Positions 24,489 to 33,420 are shown, counted from the stretch's first letter. The stretch: 64,000 nucleotides of DNA from Natribaculum luteum (GCF_023008545.1 NZ_CP095397.1:1302001-1366000), one strand, 5' to 3'. Numbers and translations: made by a program. Notes: generated from the sequence alone by a model not told the origin.

Positions 24489-25532
24489 GTGTCACGGAAA
24501 GTCGAAAAGGTAACACTGCCTGACTCTCGAGTGTGGCCCGTGACGCTCTCGGCGCTCCAGGCGACGGTCCCCGACCTCCTTCGACTCGTCGCCGTCCCCG
24601 TCTTCGCCTGGGCCGCCGTTCGCGACGTCAGGACGCGACGGATCTCGAGTTCGCTGTGGGTGCCGCTGTCGGCGCTCGGGGCGGCGTTGCTCGCCTGGGA
24701 CGGCTGGATCGCCCGACAGACGGGCGCGTGGGCCGAGTTCGTGATTCCGGCGACGGTCAGTCTCGGCGTCGTCGTTCCGATCGCCTATCTGTTCTGGTGG
24801 TTCGGCGGCTTCGGCGGAGCCGACGCCAAGGCACTCATGGTCCTCGCCGTGCTGTTCCCGACGTTTCCCCGCTACGTGGTCGCCAGCGTCGAATTCCCGG
24901 CGACGACCACGCCCATCGGCGCGTTCTCGTTTACGATCCTGACGAACGCCGTCCTCGTCGGCCTCACCATTCCGATCGTTCTGGCGATCCGCAACGGCAT
25001 CGCCGGCCGGATCGCGCCCGTGATGATCGTCGGCTGGCCCGTCGACGTCGAGGAGATTCCACGGACGCACGGCCGACTCCTGCAGACGCCCGACGGACTC
25101 TCTCGAGGCGGCCTCGACCTCGACGCCCTGCGGATGTACCTGCGCTGGCGGGGACTCACGCTCGAGGCGGTTCGCGACCACCCCGACCGCTATCGCGACC
25201 CCGCGACGCTTCCCGACGAGCCGAATCCGCCGACCGACGGCGCGGTGGCCCGCGACGCCGACGTCCTGGAAGACGGCGGCGAAACCGTCGAGTATCGGGA
25301 GCCGAGCGACGCCACGGCGTCCGAGGATCCCTGGGGCGCCGAGACGTTCCTCGAGGACGTCGAGCGCAGTACGTACGGGACGACTCCCGACGACCTCCGG
25401 GCGGGACTCGAGGTGCTGGTCGAGGAGGAGACGGTCTGGATCTCGCCGGGAACGCCGTTTCTCGTCCCCGTCTTCGTCGGCCTCGTGATCGCACTCGGCT
25501 ACGGCGACCTGTTGCTCGGGCTACTGTTCTGA
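24489..25532 (+). CDS. Prepilin/prearchaellin peptidase (A24 family, PibD/FlaK-like)
   Basis: 347 residues from a GTG at 24489; a later start near 24540 is equally possible. Multiple transmembrane helices carry the two catalytic Asp motifs of this aspartic peptidase family: DVRTRRIS in the first loop and GGADAKAL (the GxGD site) after FWWFGGFG. A long acidic cytoplasmic region (about 175-320) precedes a last C-terminal helix (FLVPVFVGLVIALGYGDLLL). It removes class III signal peptides from pilins and archaellins at the membrane. Its end overlaps the convergent small gene by 12 bases. Confidence 0.88.
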   Translation: MSRKVEKVTLPDSRVWPVTLSALQATVPDLLRLVAVPVFAWAAVRDVRTRRISSSLWVPLSALGAALLAWDGWIARQTGAWAEFVIPATVSLGVVVPIAYLFWWFGGFGGADAKALMVLAVLFPTFPRYVVASVEFPATTTPIGAFSFTILTNAVLVGLTIPIVLAIRNGIAGRIAPVMIVGWPVDVEEIPRTHGRLLQTPDGLSRGGLDLDALRMYLRWRGLTLEAVRDHPDRYRDPATLPDEPNPPTDGAVARDADVLEDGGETVEYREPSDATASEDPWGAETFLEDVERSTYGTTPDDLRAGLEVLVEEETVWISPGTPFLVPVFVGLVIALGYGDLLLGLLF

Positions 25533-25769
25533 GAACGCGCGGTCGTACAGCGGGACCGCAACCGTCCACAGCAGGACGAACGCCGCGCCGACGACGACCA
25601 CGGCGAGCCAGAGGTCGCCGCGACCGGTCGGCGGCCCGCTGGCCATCGCGGCGAACGTGCCGACGAACAGCGCTACACAGACCGCGAGGCTGCCGAACTC
25701 GAGCGTCGCCGCGACCGGATGTTCGCGTGCCGTCTCCCAGAGAGCGGCGAGGTCAGTACGGAGACTCAT
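25521..25769 (-). CDS. Small membrane protein with two transmembrane helices
   Basis: 82 residues from the ATG at 25769. Two hydrophobic helices (EFGSLAVCVALFVGTFAAMA; LWLAVVVVGAAFVLLWTVAV) lie between charged ends. No known function. It lies downstream of the HIT gene on the same strand with a 41-base gap and overlaps the 3' end of the prepilin peptidase gene on the other strand. Long overlapping frames in other phases here are shadows of GC-rich sequence. Confidence 0.7.
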   Translation of the reverse strand: MSLRTDLAALWETAREHPVAATLEFGSLAVCVALFVGTFAAMASGPPTGRGDLWLAVVVVGAAFVLLWTVAVPLYDRAFSEQ

Positions 25770-25810
25770 CGTCGAGGTGGTCGCTCGAGGAGGACGTCGG
25801 TCACGTCTAG

Positions 25811-26230
25811 TTACGCTTGCGACTCGATGTCCGCAGCGATGTCGTCGAGTTCGTCGTCGGAGAGATCCGGGAGGTCGCCGAAGATGGCGTGAATCGGCCC
25901 ACCGGCGTCGTCCTCGAAGCGCGGGACGATGTGACAGTGGACGTGGTCGACCTCCTGGCCGGCGGCCTCGCCGTTGTTGAACGCGACCGTCGTCGCGTCG
26001 GCGTCGACGGCGTCCTCGACGGCCGGCACGAGTCGGTGGATCGTCGCGTAGAGGTCCGCCGCCTCGTCTTCGGGGACGTCCTCGAGTCGTTCGTACTCCG
26101 CTTTGGGGATGACGAGCGTGTGCCCCGGCGCGAGCGGGTTCGCGTCGAGAAACGCGAGCGTCGTCTCGTCTTCGTAGACGATCCGTGCCGGAATCTCGCC
26201 GTCGACGATCTGACTGAAGATCGAACTCAT
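25811..26230 (-). CDS. HIT-family nucleotide hydrolase/transferase
   Basis: 139 residues from the ATG at 26230. It has the histidine-triad motif HVHCHIVP (about 95-102), an N-terminal CIFxxIxxGEIPA-like SIFSQIVDGEIPARIVYEDE and the mid-domain GHTLVIPK. This is the standard small HIT (Hint-like) fold, hydrolysing nucleoside phosphoramidates or dinucleotides in the cytoplasm. The first position of the usual Cys zinc site is Ser here, as in many Hint proteins. Longer frames upstream are not supported. Confidence 0.9.
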   Translation of the reverse strand: MSSIFSQIVDGEIPARIVYEDETTLAFLDANPLAPGHTLVIPKAEYERLEDVPEDEAADLYATIHRLVPAVEDAVDADATTVAFNNGEAAGQEVDHVHCHIVPRFEDDAGGPIHAIFGDLPDLSDDELDDIAADIESQA

Positions 26231-26716
26231 AGGCGAGTGTGTGGTCGCACCCATCAAGAAGGTTACTCGTGGCGACGACGTCCCGGGGTTCGTGGCTAGA
26301 TCGACGCCGACCGCCTCGGCGACCAGCGCGTCGACGACCGCCGATGCGATCGGCGGTGACAACCACGTCGACGACAACCGCATCGACAGCGACTGCCCCC
26401 GACATCTACCCGTGGCGCGCGCCGGGCCGTGGCGAACGACGAGTGAGCCACGGCTCGACGTCGTGCGAGGGATGAGCGAGCGAACGGCGTGAGCGAGCGA
26501 ATCGGCTGGGGAGGACGTGGCTCTCATCGTGTTCGTGCGAGCAGGGCACTCGTCGCCGCAGTCGTCCGCACTCGAGCAGGGACGTTTCGGGCGTTCGACT
26601 CCTCGAGCAGTTACCCGCGGGCTACGACTCGAGCGAGTACGCTTCCCACAGTCTACGCACTCGAGGAGGTGATCACGAGGGCGCTCGTCGTCGGTTATCA
26701 GCAGTCGGACTCGAGC
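26231..26716. other. Intergenic, no gene supported
   Basis: 486 bases of high-GC DNA between two genes on the minus strand. Only near-repeats of GAGCGAGCGAA type (about 26460-26500) stand out, which are common low-complexity words in such genomes. No RNA gene is seen. Confidence 0.4.
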
Positions 26717-27412
26717 TCACGCCCGCCGGTCTCGCGCCGGATCGCCGTCGCCCGCGCCCCGACCGCCCTCGTCCTCCCAGCCCTCGAGGTGGACGAGGTC
26801 GTCGAGCTCGAGACGGTCGCGCCAGCCTTCCGTCTGGAGGATCGGCTCCTCGGGGAACGACTCCGGATAGCCGACACAGAGGTAGGCCACGGGCTTGACG
26901 TGGGGTGGCACGTCGAGCACCTCGCGCACCTCCGACGGGTAGAGAAAGCTCACCCAGCCGACCCCGATTCCCTCGGCGCGGGCGGCCAGCCAGAGGTTCT
27001 GGACGGCCAGACACGTCGAGTAGACGTCCATCCGGCGCATCGAGTTGCGACCCAGCACGTGCGGTTCGCCACGCGTCGGATCGCAGGTGACACAGACGTT
27101 GACCGGCGCGTCCTCGATCCCCTCGAGTTTCAACCGTCCGAACTGCGACCGCCGGGGCTGCTCGTAGGCCGCCTGGGCGGCGTCGATCGCTCTCGAGGCG
27201 ATCGCTTTGATCTCGGCTTTCGTCTCCGGATCCCGGACGACGACGAAGTCCCAGGGCTGGGAGAAGCCGACGCTCGGCGCGTGGTGGGCCGCGTCGATCA
27301 CCCGCTCGAGTGTCTCCTCGGGGATCGGTTCGTCCCGAAATCGGCGGATATCCCGCCTTGCGTAGATCGTCCGGTACACTGCCCGAATCTCGTCGTCGGT
27401 GAATCCAAACAT
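26717..27412 (-). CDS. bluB: BluB-like nitroreductase-family flavoprotein (DMB synthase candidate)
   Basis: 231 residues from the ATG at 27412; a start at 27451 would add 13 residues. RRDIRRFRDEPIPEETLERV followed by AAHHAPSVGFSQPWDFVVVR is the BluB variant of the FMN nitroreductase fold, and RMDVYSTCLAVQNLWLAARA with GIGVGWVSFLYP completes it. BluB cleaves reduced FMN with oxygen to make 5,6-dimethylbenzimidazole, the lower ligand of cobalamin. No other cobalamin gene is nearby, so the exact substrate is inferred from motifs. The Asp/Gly-rich tail is unconserved. Confidence 0.8.
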   Translation of the reverse strand: MFGFTDDEIRAVYRTIYARRDIRRFRDEPIPEETLERVIDAAHHAPSVGFSQPWDFVVVRDPETKAEIKAIASRAIDAAQAAYEQPRRSQFGRLKLEGIEDAPVNVCVTCDPTRGEPHVLGRNSMRRMDVYSTCLAVQNLWLAARAEGIGVGWVSFLYPSEVREVLDVPPHVKPVAYLCVGYPESFPEEPILQTEGWRDRLELDDLVHLEGWEDEGGRGAGDGDPARDRRA

Positions 27413-27538
27413 ACTGGAGCTAGAAAAATTATACTTGAAGCCGTTTTCCATCCTCCTGACAGCAGGACCGATCCCGCCGTCGGCAGGGCAGCCGACCAGA
27501 CGGGCCGACGACCGGCAACTCGCCAGCGGGGCAGCCGA

Positions 27539-28225
27539 CTACTCGAGCGACCACTCCTCGGGAGGAGCGGCGAGACACGTCTCGAGGGCGTCCTCGATCG
27601 CCGCCACGTACTCCGCCGGTTCGTAGCCGAGGCGAGCGATCCAGACGTCCTGGTACGATGGATGCAGGATCGGGAGGAGCCACGTCTCGAGTCGATCGCA
27701 GCGGACGGGATCGAGCACCGAATCGAGAAACCCCTCGAGGTCGCGTCCTTCGGCCTCGAGGACCGTGGTCGTCGCGTGCTTGCCCGTCGCGAGGACGACG
27801 GCCGGCGAGACCGACTCGAGTTCGGCACGCAGGTGCGACCGGCAGGTCGCCCGTTCCTCGGCGGTCGGTTCGCGGTTGGTCGTCTCGTCGTCGTCGGCCG
27901 CGGGAAAACACTTGACGGCGTTCGTGTAGTAGGCATCGTCGGCGTAGCCGATCGACTCGAGGAGGTCGCGAACGCGACGGCCGGAGTGTCTCGAGGTGTA
28001 GGCCTTGCCGGTCCAGTTGCCGCCTCGCCAGCGGTCGGCGTCGGGGTCGCCGTAGCCGGGCGCTTCGCCGACGACCATCACGGCGGCGTCGAGATCGCCG
28101 GTACCCCAGGAGATGTGCTCTCGAGCGTCGACGAGGGCCGGACACCGGGTGCAGTTCGACTCGAGGACGTGGCGTCTGGTCGGGAACTCGGGCACGTGTG
28201 GTCGTGGGTCGGCGCGTCGAATCAC
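27539..28225 (-). CDS. Family 4-like uracil-DNA glycosylase with 4Fe-4S cluster
   Basis: 228 residues. CTRCPALVDARE supplies the first two cluster Cys. GEAPGYGDPDAD is motif A, containing the catalytic region. NAVKCFPA and ATCRSHL give the other two Cys. HPSYQDVW is the C-terminal HPS loop that binds DNA. This four-Cys pattern defines the thermostable-type family 4/5 UDGs, which excise uracil from DNA to start base-excision repair. It is next to the BluB-like gene on the same strand with a gap of about 130 bases; no operon link is obvious. Confidence 0.88.
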   Translation of the reverse strand: MIRRADPRPHVPEFPTRRHVLESNCTRCPALVDAREHISWGTGDLDAAVMVVGEAPGYGDPDADRWRGGNWTGKAYTSRHSGRRVRDLLESIGYADDAYYTNAVKCFPAADDDETTNREPTAEERATCRSHLRAELESVSPAVVLATGKHATTTVLEAEGRDLEGFLDSVLDPVRCDRLETWLLPILHPSYQDVWIARLGYEPAEYVAAIEDALETCLAAPPEEWSLE

Positions 28226-28680
28226 GGTGTCGATGCCGATCGACGGCCGGCGAGGTGAGGGTCGTGGGAGGTTGCTACGATCGGACGGCCGACACGACTC
28301 GAGACGTCACCGAAATCGGTCACGTCGCTCGAGGTGTCAGCACAGCCTCGGAACGGGAACAGTATCAGGATTACAATCAGTTCCGAATCAGATCATTTCG
28401 AGTCGAATATGAGCGCTTTCCGTCTCGGGTTCGGACTGTCGTGCGTAGCGATCGATTCGCGCTGACGTGAGCACGGTTCGCGAACGGACTGGAACGGCCA
28501 AGTGACAATGCAATTAATAATTCTGGCGACGGAACGGTCGGCCGGTTCGATCGTTCCCGAAGACGAGTCGAACGAAGCGACCCATTGGCCACGTAAATGA
28601 CAGATTCCAGTGATCGTCGCCTGGCCCCATCTGTCGGAACAGAAACAACGTGCCAGAGGGTGATCGTCAGCGCAATCGGA
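28226..28680. other. Intergenic, no gene supported
   Basis: 455 bases between the divergent UDG gene and the leader of the first exported-protein paralogue. An AT-richer stretch around 28370-28420 and 28500-28520 stands out; no frame or RNA gene could be supported. Confidence 0.35.
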
Positions 28681-28766
28681 CTGACACGTCGTGAAACGAT
28701 CGACCGTACTTATGCGACGAGTCGAGTAACAGTTGGCTGCCCCGACAGGGGATAGGAGCGAGAGAC
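28681..28766 (+). promoter_or_regulatory. Conserved leader 1 of the exported-protein family
   Basis: This block recurs upstream of all four paralogues. It consists of GTGAAACGATCGACCG (28691), a TATA-like TACTTATGC, then a hairpin CCCC-GACA-GGGG (28740-28751) and a GGAGCGAGAGAC ribosome-binding region directly before the ATG. Distance from GTGAAACG to the ATG is 76 bases. Conservation in four copies points to a regulated promoter and structured 5' leader. Confidence 0.65.
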
Positions 28767-29216
28767 ATGACTGACGACGTATACAAATCCGAACACGACG
28801 GATCAGACGACTCACGCCGGACGTTCGCGAAGAAAGGCGCACTCGCTGCGAGCGCGCTCGCGCTCGGGGCGGGAGCCTCGAGTACAGCAGCGGCACAGGA
28901 CAACGGAGAAGCGCTGGTGTTTCCACACCACTACATCCCGGAACAGGACCTGGACGTGCTCTCCCAGTTCGAACAGGGCAACACGGTCAACGTCCTCGAA
29001 CTCGACGGCGAGACGGTCCCGGAGATCAGCCAGCCCGACGAGTACAACGGCTACGTCGTCCGGTACGACATCGGAGAGGAGACGGCGGGCGCGACCGGCT
29101 TCCTCTTCTTGCGAAACGAGAGCCTGGACGACGGCGACACCGTGACCCTGTCGGCCGACGCCACGATGTTCAGTTCCGAACTGAACATCCTCAGCGTGTC
29201 GATCAACGGCGGGTGA
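28767..29216 (+). CDS. Tat-exported protein of unknown function, paralogue 1
   Basis: 149 residues. An acidic N-terminus is followed by a twin-arginine signal (SRRTFAKKGALAASALALGA) ending STAAAQ, then a ~100-residue beta-rich domain. The domain includes ALVFPHHYIPEQDLDVLSQF, a conserved NGYVVRYDIG and a C-terminal ATMFSSELNILSVSING. No enzyme motif or metal site is evident. It is the shortest family member together with paralogue 4, without the acidic tail of paralogues 2 and 3. It probably acts at or outside the cell surface. Confidence 0.75.
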   Translation: MTDDVYKSEHDGSDDSRRTFAKKGALAASALALGAGASSTAAAQDNGEALVFPHHYIPEQDLDVLSQFEQGNTVNVLELDGETVPEISQPDEYNGYVVRYDIGEETAGATGFLFLRNESLDDGDTVTLSADATMFSSELNILSVSINGG

Positions 29217-29691
29217 CTGGCGAGTAACGTAACTGACGAGTGGAATTCGGCTATCGATTTGGGTGGCAAAACGACGACTTTTCCCGATCTCGTTCGAGCG
29301 CTCGAGGGACGTGACCCGTCGGCGACGTGGCACCTCGGGGTTGTCCCCGGGGAAGCCCGCCTCCAGGACAAAACCGTATATTCGACGTGAACGCGGGGGG
29401 TTCCAGTCACCAGAAGTGTATATCCGGCTGTTTCTCGAGCGGCGTGGCAGCGAGACGTCCGGTCTATCGTCGTTCGTCGACCAGACCTTGTACGCGACGT
29501 GACGTTACACCGCTTTGGTCGACGTGTCGATAATTACTGTTCGGATCACGGAATATCAGCTTCAATTTCAGGGGCGACCGTCGAGCATTCGGCACGTAAT
29601 CGCTGTAAATATCTGATTCCACTGACCGTCGTCCCGGTCGCCGTTCAGTTCGAAAACACCACGCCGTGACTCGAATCGCCACCACAACCAG

Positions 29692-29782
29692 GCTGACACG
29701 TCGTGAAACGATCGACCGCACTTATGCAACGAGTCGGGTAACAATTGGCCGCCCCGCGACAGGGGATACAGGAGTGAGAGAC
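29692..29782 (+). promoter_or_regulatory. Conserved leader 2 of the exported-protein family
   Basis: Second copy of the leader: CTGACACGTCGTGAAACGAT region from 29692, CTTATGC, hairpin CCCC-GCGACA-GGGG (29752-29765) with a loop two bases longer than in copies 1, 3 and 4, and GGAGTGAGAGAC before the ATG at 29783. The 475 bases before it (29217-29691) contain no gene I can support. Confidence 0.65.
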
Positions 29783-30367
29783 ATGACTGACGACGTATAC
29801 GAATCCGAACACGACATATCAGATGGATCGCGCCGATCGTTTATGAAGAAAGGTGCGCTCGCCGCGAGTGCACTCGCGCTCGGGGCGGGGGCCTCGAGCA
29901 CGGCGACGGCACAGGATGCAGACCAAGTCCTGGTGTTCCCCTACCACTACATCCCGGAACAGGACCTCGACGTACTCACCGAACTCGAGCAGAGCACCAC
30001 CATCAACCTGCTCCAGGTCGACGGCGAGACGGTCGACGAGATCAGCCAGCCCGACGAGTACAACGGGTACGCCGTCCGGTACGACATCGGGGAGGAGACG
30101 GCGGGCGCGACCGGCTTCCTCTTCTTGCGGAATGCGAGCCTGGACAGCGGTGACAGCGTGACCCTGTCGGCCGACGCCACGATGTTCAGTTCCGATCTGA
30201 ACATCCTCAGCGTGTCGGTCAACGGCGACGGGGACAACGGAGACGACGAAGACGAGGACGAAGAAGAGGAAGCGGAAAACGACGCCGACAACGAAACCGA
30301 AGACGAAGACGGCGGCGTCACGGTCGAGACGGAAGTCGGCGAGGACAACGAAAGCAACGGCGCGTAA
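29783..30367 (+). CDS. Tat-exported protein of unknown function, paralogue 2 with acidic tail
   Basis: 194 residues. It is nearly the same as paralogue 1 through the signal (SRRSFMKKGALAASALALGA) and the beta-rich domain (QVLVFPYHYIPEQDLDVLTE; NGYAVRYDIG). It then adds ~45 residues of almost pure Asp/Glu with a VTVETEVGEDNESN end. The tail suggests a surface-exposed, calcium- or salt-binding extension. The close likeness to paralogue 1, also at the DNA level across the leader, indicates recent duplication. Confidence 0.75.
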   Translation: MTDDVYESEHDISDGSRRSFMKKGALAASALALGAGASSTATAQDADQVLVFPYHYIPEQDLDVLTELEQSTTINLLQVDGETVDEISQPDEYNGYAVRYDIGEETAGATGFLFLRNASLDSGDSVTLSADATMFSSDLNILSVSVNGDGDNGDDEDEDEEEEAENDADNETEDEDGGVTVETEVGEDNESNGA

Positions 30368-30969
30368 CTACAATCGTCCGCCACGGGCGGCGTTCCGACG
30401 ACGGCGCTGACCACTCTCCGACGACCGCGTTTTCGCCTTTTGACACGACGGAAGTGGTCGGCTCGCATCCCGTCGCGATCGGCGACCGACCCGTAATCTA
30501 TCACCGACGATGGAGTGTCGGCAGATAGACTGACAGCGAGCGTGACTGACTGTCGACGCGACGAGATGGCACCACCGACGCGTCCGGACGAGCAACCGTG
30601 GATCCATTTTGGCGGCTATGCACGCTCACAACGTCGATGCACGGCCTCGAGCAGCCGGCGACTGATGCCGACAGACGAGTCGGGGTAGTGACCGTTTCCG
30701 TTATAACGCGTTCTTGGAACGGCTGAAACGATCGATATTGGGTCGAACGATCGCGTCGCCGTCACCGAATATCGATCGACGACCGACGACGACGCGGTCG
30801 GTTCGGCGAGAACGAGCCGAGACGTCGACGGCGACTGCCGATACGGGCAGCGAACGCCCATCGACGGGAATTTCGGCCGGCGACGTCACCATCTCGGAGC
30901 GAAGAATAGCCTCGCATGGCTGTCAAAAGACGTACTACTGTGGGTACAGCGCACGTAGGTTATCGGTAC

Positions 30970-31048
30970 GCTGTGAAACGATCGACCGCACTTATGCGTC
31001 GACTCGAGAAACAATCGGGCGCCCCGACAGGGGACGAGAGTGAGAGAC
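30970..31048 (+). promoter_or_regulatory. Conserved leader 3 of the exported-protein family
   Basis: Third copy: GTGAAACGATCGACCG at 30973, CTTATGCG, hairpin CCCC-GACA-GGGG (31022-31033), GAGAGTGAGAGAC and the ATG at 31049. The ~600 bases before it (30368-30969) hold no supportable gene. Confidence 0.65.
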
Positions 31049-31609
31049 ATGACAGACGAAACGTACGAATCCGAACACGACAGATCCGGAGATTCGCGCC
31101 GGTCGTTCATGAAGAAGAGCGCACTCGCGACGGGTGCCCTCGTTCTCGGTACCGGCGCCGCGAGTACGGCAGCCGCACAGGACGACGGAGACGTGCTGGT
31201 GTTCTCCTACGACTACCTCCCGAACCAGGACTTCGAAGTGCTCGCCCAGCTCGACCAGAGCACCACGATCAGCATCCTCGAGCTCGACGGCGAGGAGGTC
31301 GAGGAGATCGGCGGCGGCGACGACTACGACGGGTACGTCATCCGGTACGACATGGGCGAGGACACCGCTGGCGTCACCACGTTCCTCTTCACGGACGAGG
31401 CGAGTCTGAGTGAGGGCGACACCGAGACGATGTCGGCGGACGCGTCGATGCTCAGTTCCGATCTGAACATCCTCAGTGCGTCGCTGGGCGGCGGCGACGG
31501 AAACGGTGGCGACGAGGAAAACGGCGAAGAAAACGACACCGAGGAAGAAGACGGCGGGATGGCTGACAACGCCACCGAAGAGGACAACGAGACGAACACC
31601 ACCGCCTGA
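31049..31609 (+). CDS. Tat-exported protein of unknown function, paralogue 3 with acidic tail
   Basis: 186 residues from the ATG at 31049. Tat signal is SRRSFMKKSALATGALVLGT. The domain is more diverged than in paralogues 1-2 (VLVFSYDYLPNQDFEVLAQL; DGYVIRYDMG; ASMLSSDLNILSASL). The acidic tail is separate in sequence from that of paralogue 2 (NGGDEENGEENDTEEE). Conserved positions across the family, such as P-x-QD-hydrophobic and RYD/RYN, mark the fold. No catalytic residues can be proposed. Confidence 0.75.
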   Translation: MTDETYESEHDRSGDSRRSFMKKSALATGALVLGTGAASTAAAQDDGDVLVFSYDYLPNQDFEVLAQLDQSTTISILELDGEEVEEIGGGDDYDGYVIRYDMGEDTAGVTTFLFTDEASLSEGDTETMSADASMLSSDLNILSASLGGGDGNGGDEENGEENDTEEEDGGMADNATEEDNETNTTA

Positions 31610-31690
31610 TCCCTCGTTTCGGCCATTTCACCCCTTCTTCGCAACGTGACGAATAATCGCCCGTACTGTCGAGAGTACGGAAAGTGACAT

Positions 31691-31725
31691 CCTCACCCGC
31701 CCCAACGGGCGGGATTCTCTCGCTG
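31691..31725. mobile_element. IS200/IS605-like end hairpin, probable remnant
   Basis: CCCGCCC (31696-31702) and GGGCGGG (31707-31713) form a stem around CAAC, within CATCCTCACCCGCC...GGGATTCTCTCGC. This wording resembles the subterminal hairpins next to haloarchaeal tnpB (IS605-type) elements and their small non-autonomous relatives, from memory. No tnpA or tnpB frame is present. A simple terminator for paralogue 3 is the alternative. Confidence 0.35.
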
Positions 31726-32109
31726 TTTAACGATAGTATTGCGCCGGTAGTTTCGATCTTCCGGTTATCCGTAACGTGACTGTCGAGCCGATCGTACCGG
31801 ACGCGAGCCAGTCGGACGCATCGACGTCAGTGACAGTTTCCGTTCCGGGACTGCGAGAGGAAATGCTGCCCACAACGGTCGAGAGACCGATCGATTACAC
31901 GTAGAAACGGACGATTTCTTCGTCGGCCAAGAGATGGGCCGTCCGTACCGAAATCCCCGATCGAAGACGGATCAGACGGTATTCGTTCGACAGATGGCAC
32001 ACAGGTTTCTTCGGGCGAGCGTGGGCCGGTCGTCGCCACGAGCGCGATCGACGAGCGACGAAACCACCAGCGAAGAACACATTACGGAGCGTCCGTCACG
32101 AGGGCATCG

Positions 32110-32198
32110 ACGACACGTGTGTGAAACGATCGACCGTTCTTATGCGACGAGTCGACCAACCAGTGGCTGCCCCGGCAGGGGATACAGGAGTGAGAGAC
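32110..32198 (+). promoter_or_regulatory. Conserved leader 4 of the exported-protein family
   Basis: Fourth copy: GTGAAACGATCGACCG at 32121, CTTATGCGACGAGTCG, hairpin CCCC-GGCA-GGGG (32170-32181), CAGGAGTGAGAGAC and the ATG at 32199. One loop base differs from copies 1 and 3, while the stem is unchanged. The 385 bases before it, apart from the hairpin at 31696, show no gene. Confidence 0.65.
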
Positions 32199-32648
32199 AT
32201 GACTGACGACGAATACGAATCCGAGCACGATAGCGACGGCGAATCACGACAGTCGTTCACGAGAAAAGGCGCACTCGCAGCGGGTGGGCTCGCACTCGGA
32301 GCGGCCGCCTCGAGTACGGTAGCAGCACAGGACGACGACGACGGCGACGCGCTGGTGTTCGCCTACGACTACATCCCGGGACAGGACTTCGAGGTGCTCT
32401 CCCAGCTCGACCAGAGCACGACAGTCCAGGTGCTCCAGCTTGACGACGAGGAGGTCGACGAGATCAGTTCGCCGGACGAGTACAACGGGTACGCCGTTCG
32501 GTACAACACGGACGCCGACACGGCGGGCACGACGACGTTCGTCTTCCTCAGAGACGAGACCCTGGATACGGAAGACACCGAGACCTTCGAGGGCGACGCG
32601 ACGATGTTCAGTTCGGATCTGAACCTTCTCAGCGACTCGCTCGAGTAG
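32199..32648 (+). CDS. Exported-protein paralogue 4 with altered twin-arginine motif
   Basis: 149 residues. Domain as in the family (ALVFAYDYIPGQDFEVLSQL; NGYAVRYNTD; ATMFSSDLNLLSDSLE), no acidic tail. The signal region reads ESRQSFTRKGALAAGGLALG, so the invariant RR of the Tat signal is RQ here (codons CGA CAG). Either the protein uses another route, is exported poorly, or stays inside. The reading frame is otherwise intact, so the gene may still be selected. Confidence 0.7.
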   Translation: MTDDEYESEHDSDGESRQSFTRKGALAAGGLALGAAASSTVAAQDDDDGDALVFAYDYIPGQDFEVLSQLDQSTTVQVLQLDDEEVDEISSPDEYNGYAVRYNTDADTAGTTTFVFLRDETLDTEDTETFEGDATMFSSDLNLLSDSLE

Positions 32649-33082
32649 ACCGATCGAGATGTGTTGCCGGCGAAACCGTACCGACGTTCCAGCCAGAACG
32701 ATGATGTGCCCCTCGAACTGCCAGCCGTTCGCGAGCGACGACGCGCTCCGAGTGTCCCGTGTCCGGAACTGTCGACGAACACGCGGATACCAGCCCCGGA
32801 AATCGAACGGTGACGGGAGCCGAAGGGGCCAGTCCAGCGGGGACGTCGGATGCGTGGTTCGCTCGCGAATCGGCGGTGTCGTCGAGGCGACGCTCTCGAA
32901 CGTGACGTCCACAGACGAGTGACGGCGTGCGAATACCAGCCCACGGAGTCGAACGGACCGCCCGGCCGAGTGCGGCCGGCCGCCGACCCGACGACGTCGT
33001 TCGATGCGTGAGAGACGGCGTCCCGGATCCAGTCGGTCTCGAGGGGACAAGTTTACGTTCGTCGGATGAGCTATACGAACGT
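32649..33082. other. Intergenic, no gene supported
   Basis: 434 bases between exported paralogue 4 and a small membrane protein gene. No repeat or RNA gene was recognised. Frames here are GC-driven and lack conserved sequence. Confidence 0.35.
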
Positions 33083-33322
33083 ATGTCATCACTGCTGCCT
33101 GAACTGCTCGGCGAATCGCTCTCGTTGCTCGTGTACGCGCTCGTCGCCGGAGCGTTGACCGTCGGCGGCGTCGTCGCCGAGTTCGCGAGCCTGCAACACT
33201 ACGGCGCGGGCGACGTGACGGTGGGACTGTGGCTGGCCGCAATCGGCGGCGTCATGCTGTACGCCGGCGTCTACGGCATCGCCTACGGCAAACTCCTCGG
33301 TCGACTGACGTCGCGTCTCTGA
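33083..33322 (+). CDS. Small conserved-looking membrane protein
   Basis: 79 residues from the ATG at 33083. Two transmembrane helices (LLVYALVAGALTVGGVVAEF; LWLAAIGGVMLYAGVYGIAY) are separated by a short loop SLQHYGAGDVTVG. No function is known. It lies about 100 bases upstream of ileS on the same strand and is probably an independent small gene. Confidence 0.7.
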   Translation: MSSLLPELLGESLSLLVYALVAGALTVGGVVAEFASLQHYGAGDVTVGLWLAAIGGVMLYAGVYGIAYGKLLGRLTSRL

Positions 33323-33420
33323 TTTTCGGCCGCCACGGAGTTCGGCTCTCGCGAGCGTGGTCGGGCAGTCACACCTGCCGGACCGATTGTCCTTTAATCT
33401 CGGAGTGAGTCACGTCACGT

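Noticed and set aside
24533-25810. 425-codon Arg-rich frame on the plus strand
   Set aside because: Second phase of the prepilin peptidase gene; composition is that of an out-of-phase frame.
26489-28258. 589-codon open frame on the plus strand
   Set aside because: It lies opposite the BluB-like and UDG genes, which have clear motifs. It is a codon-bias shadow of GC-rich DNA.
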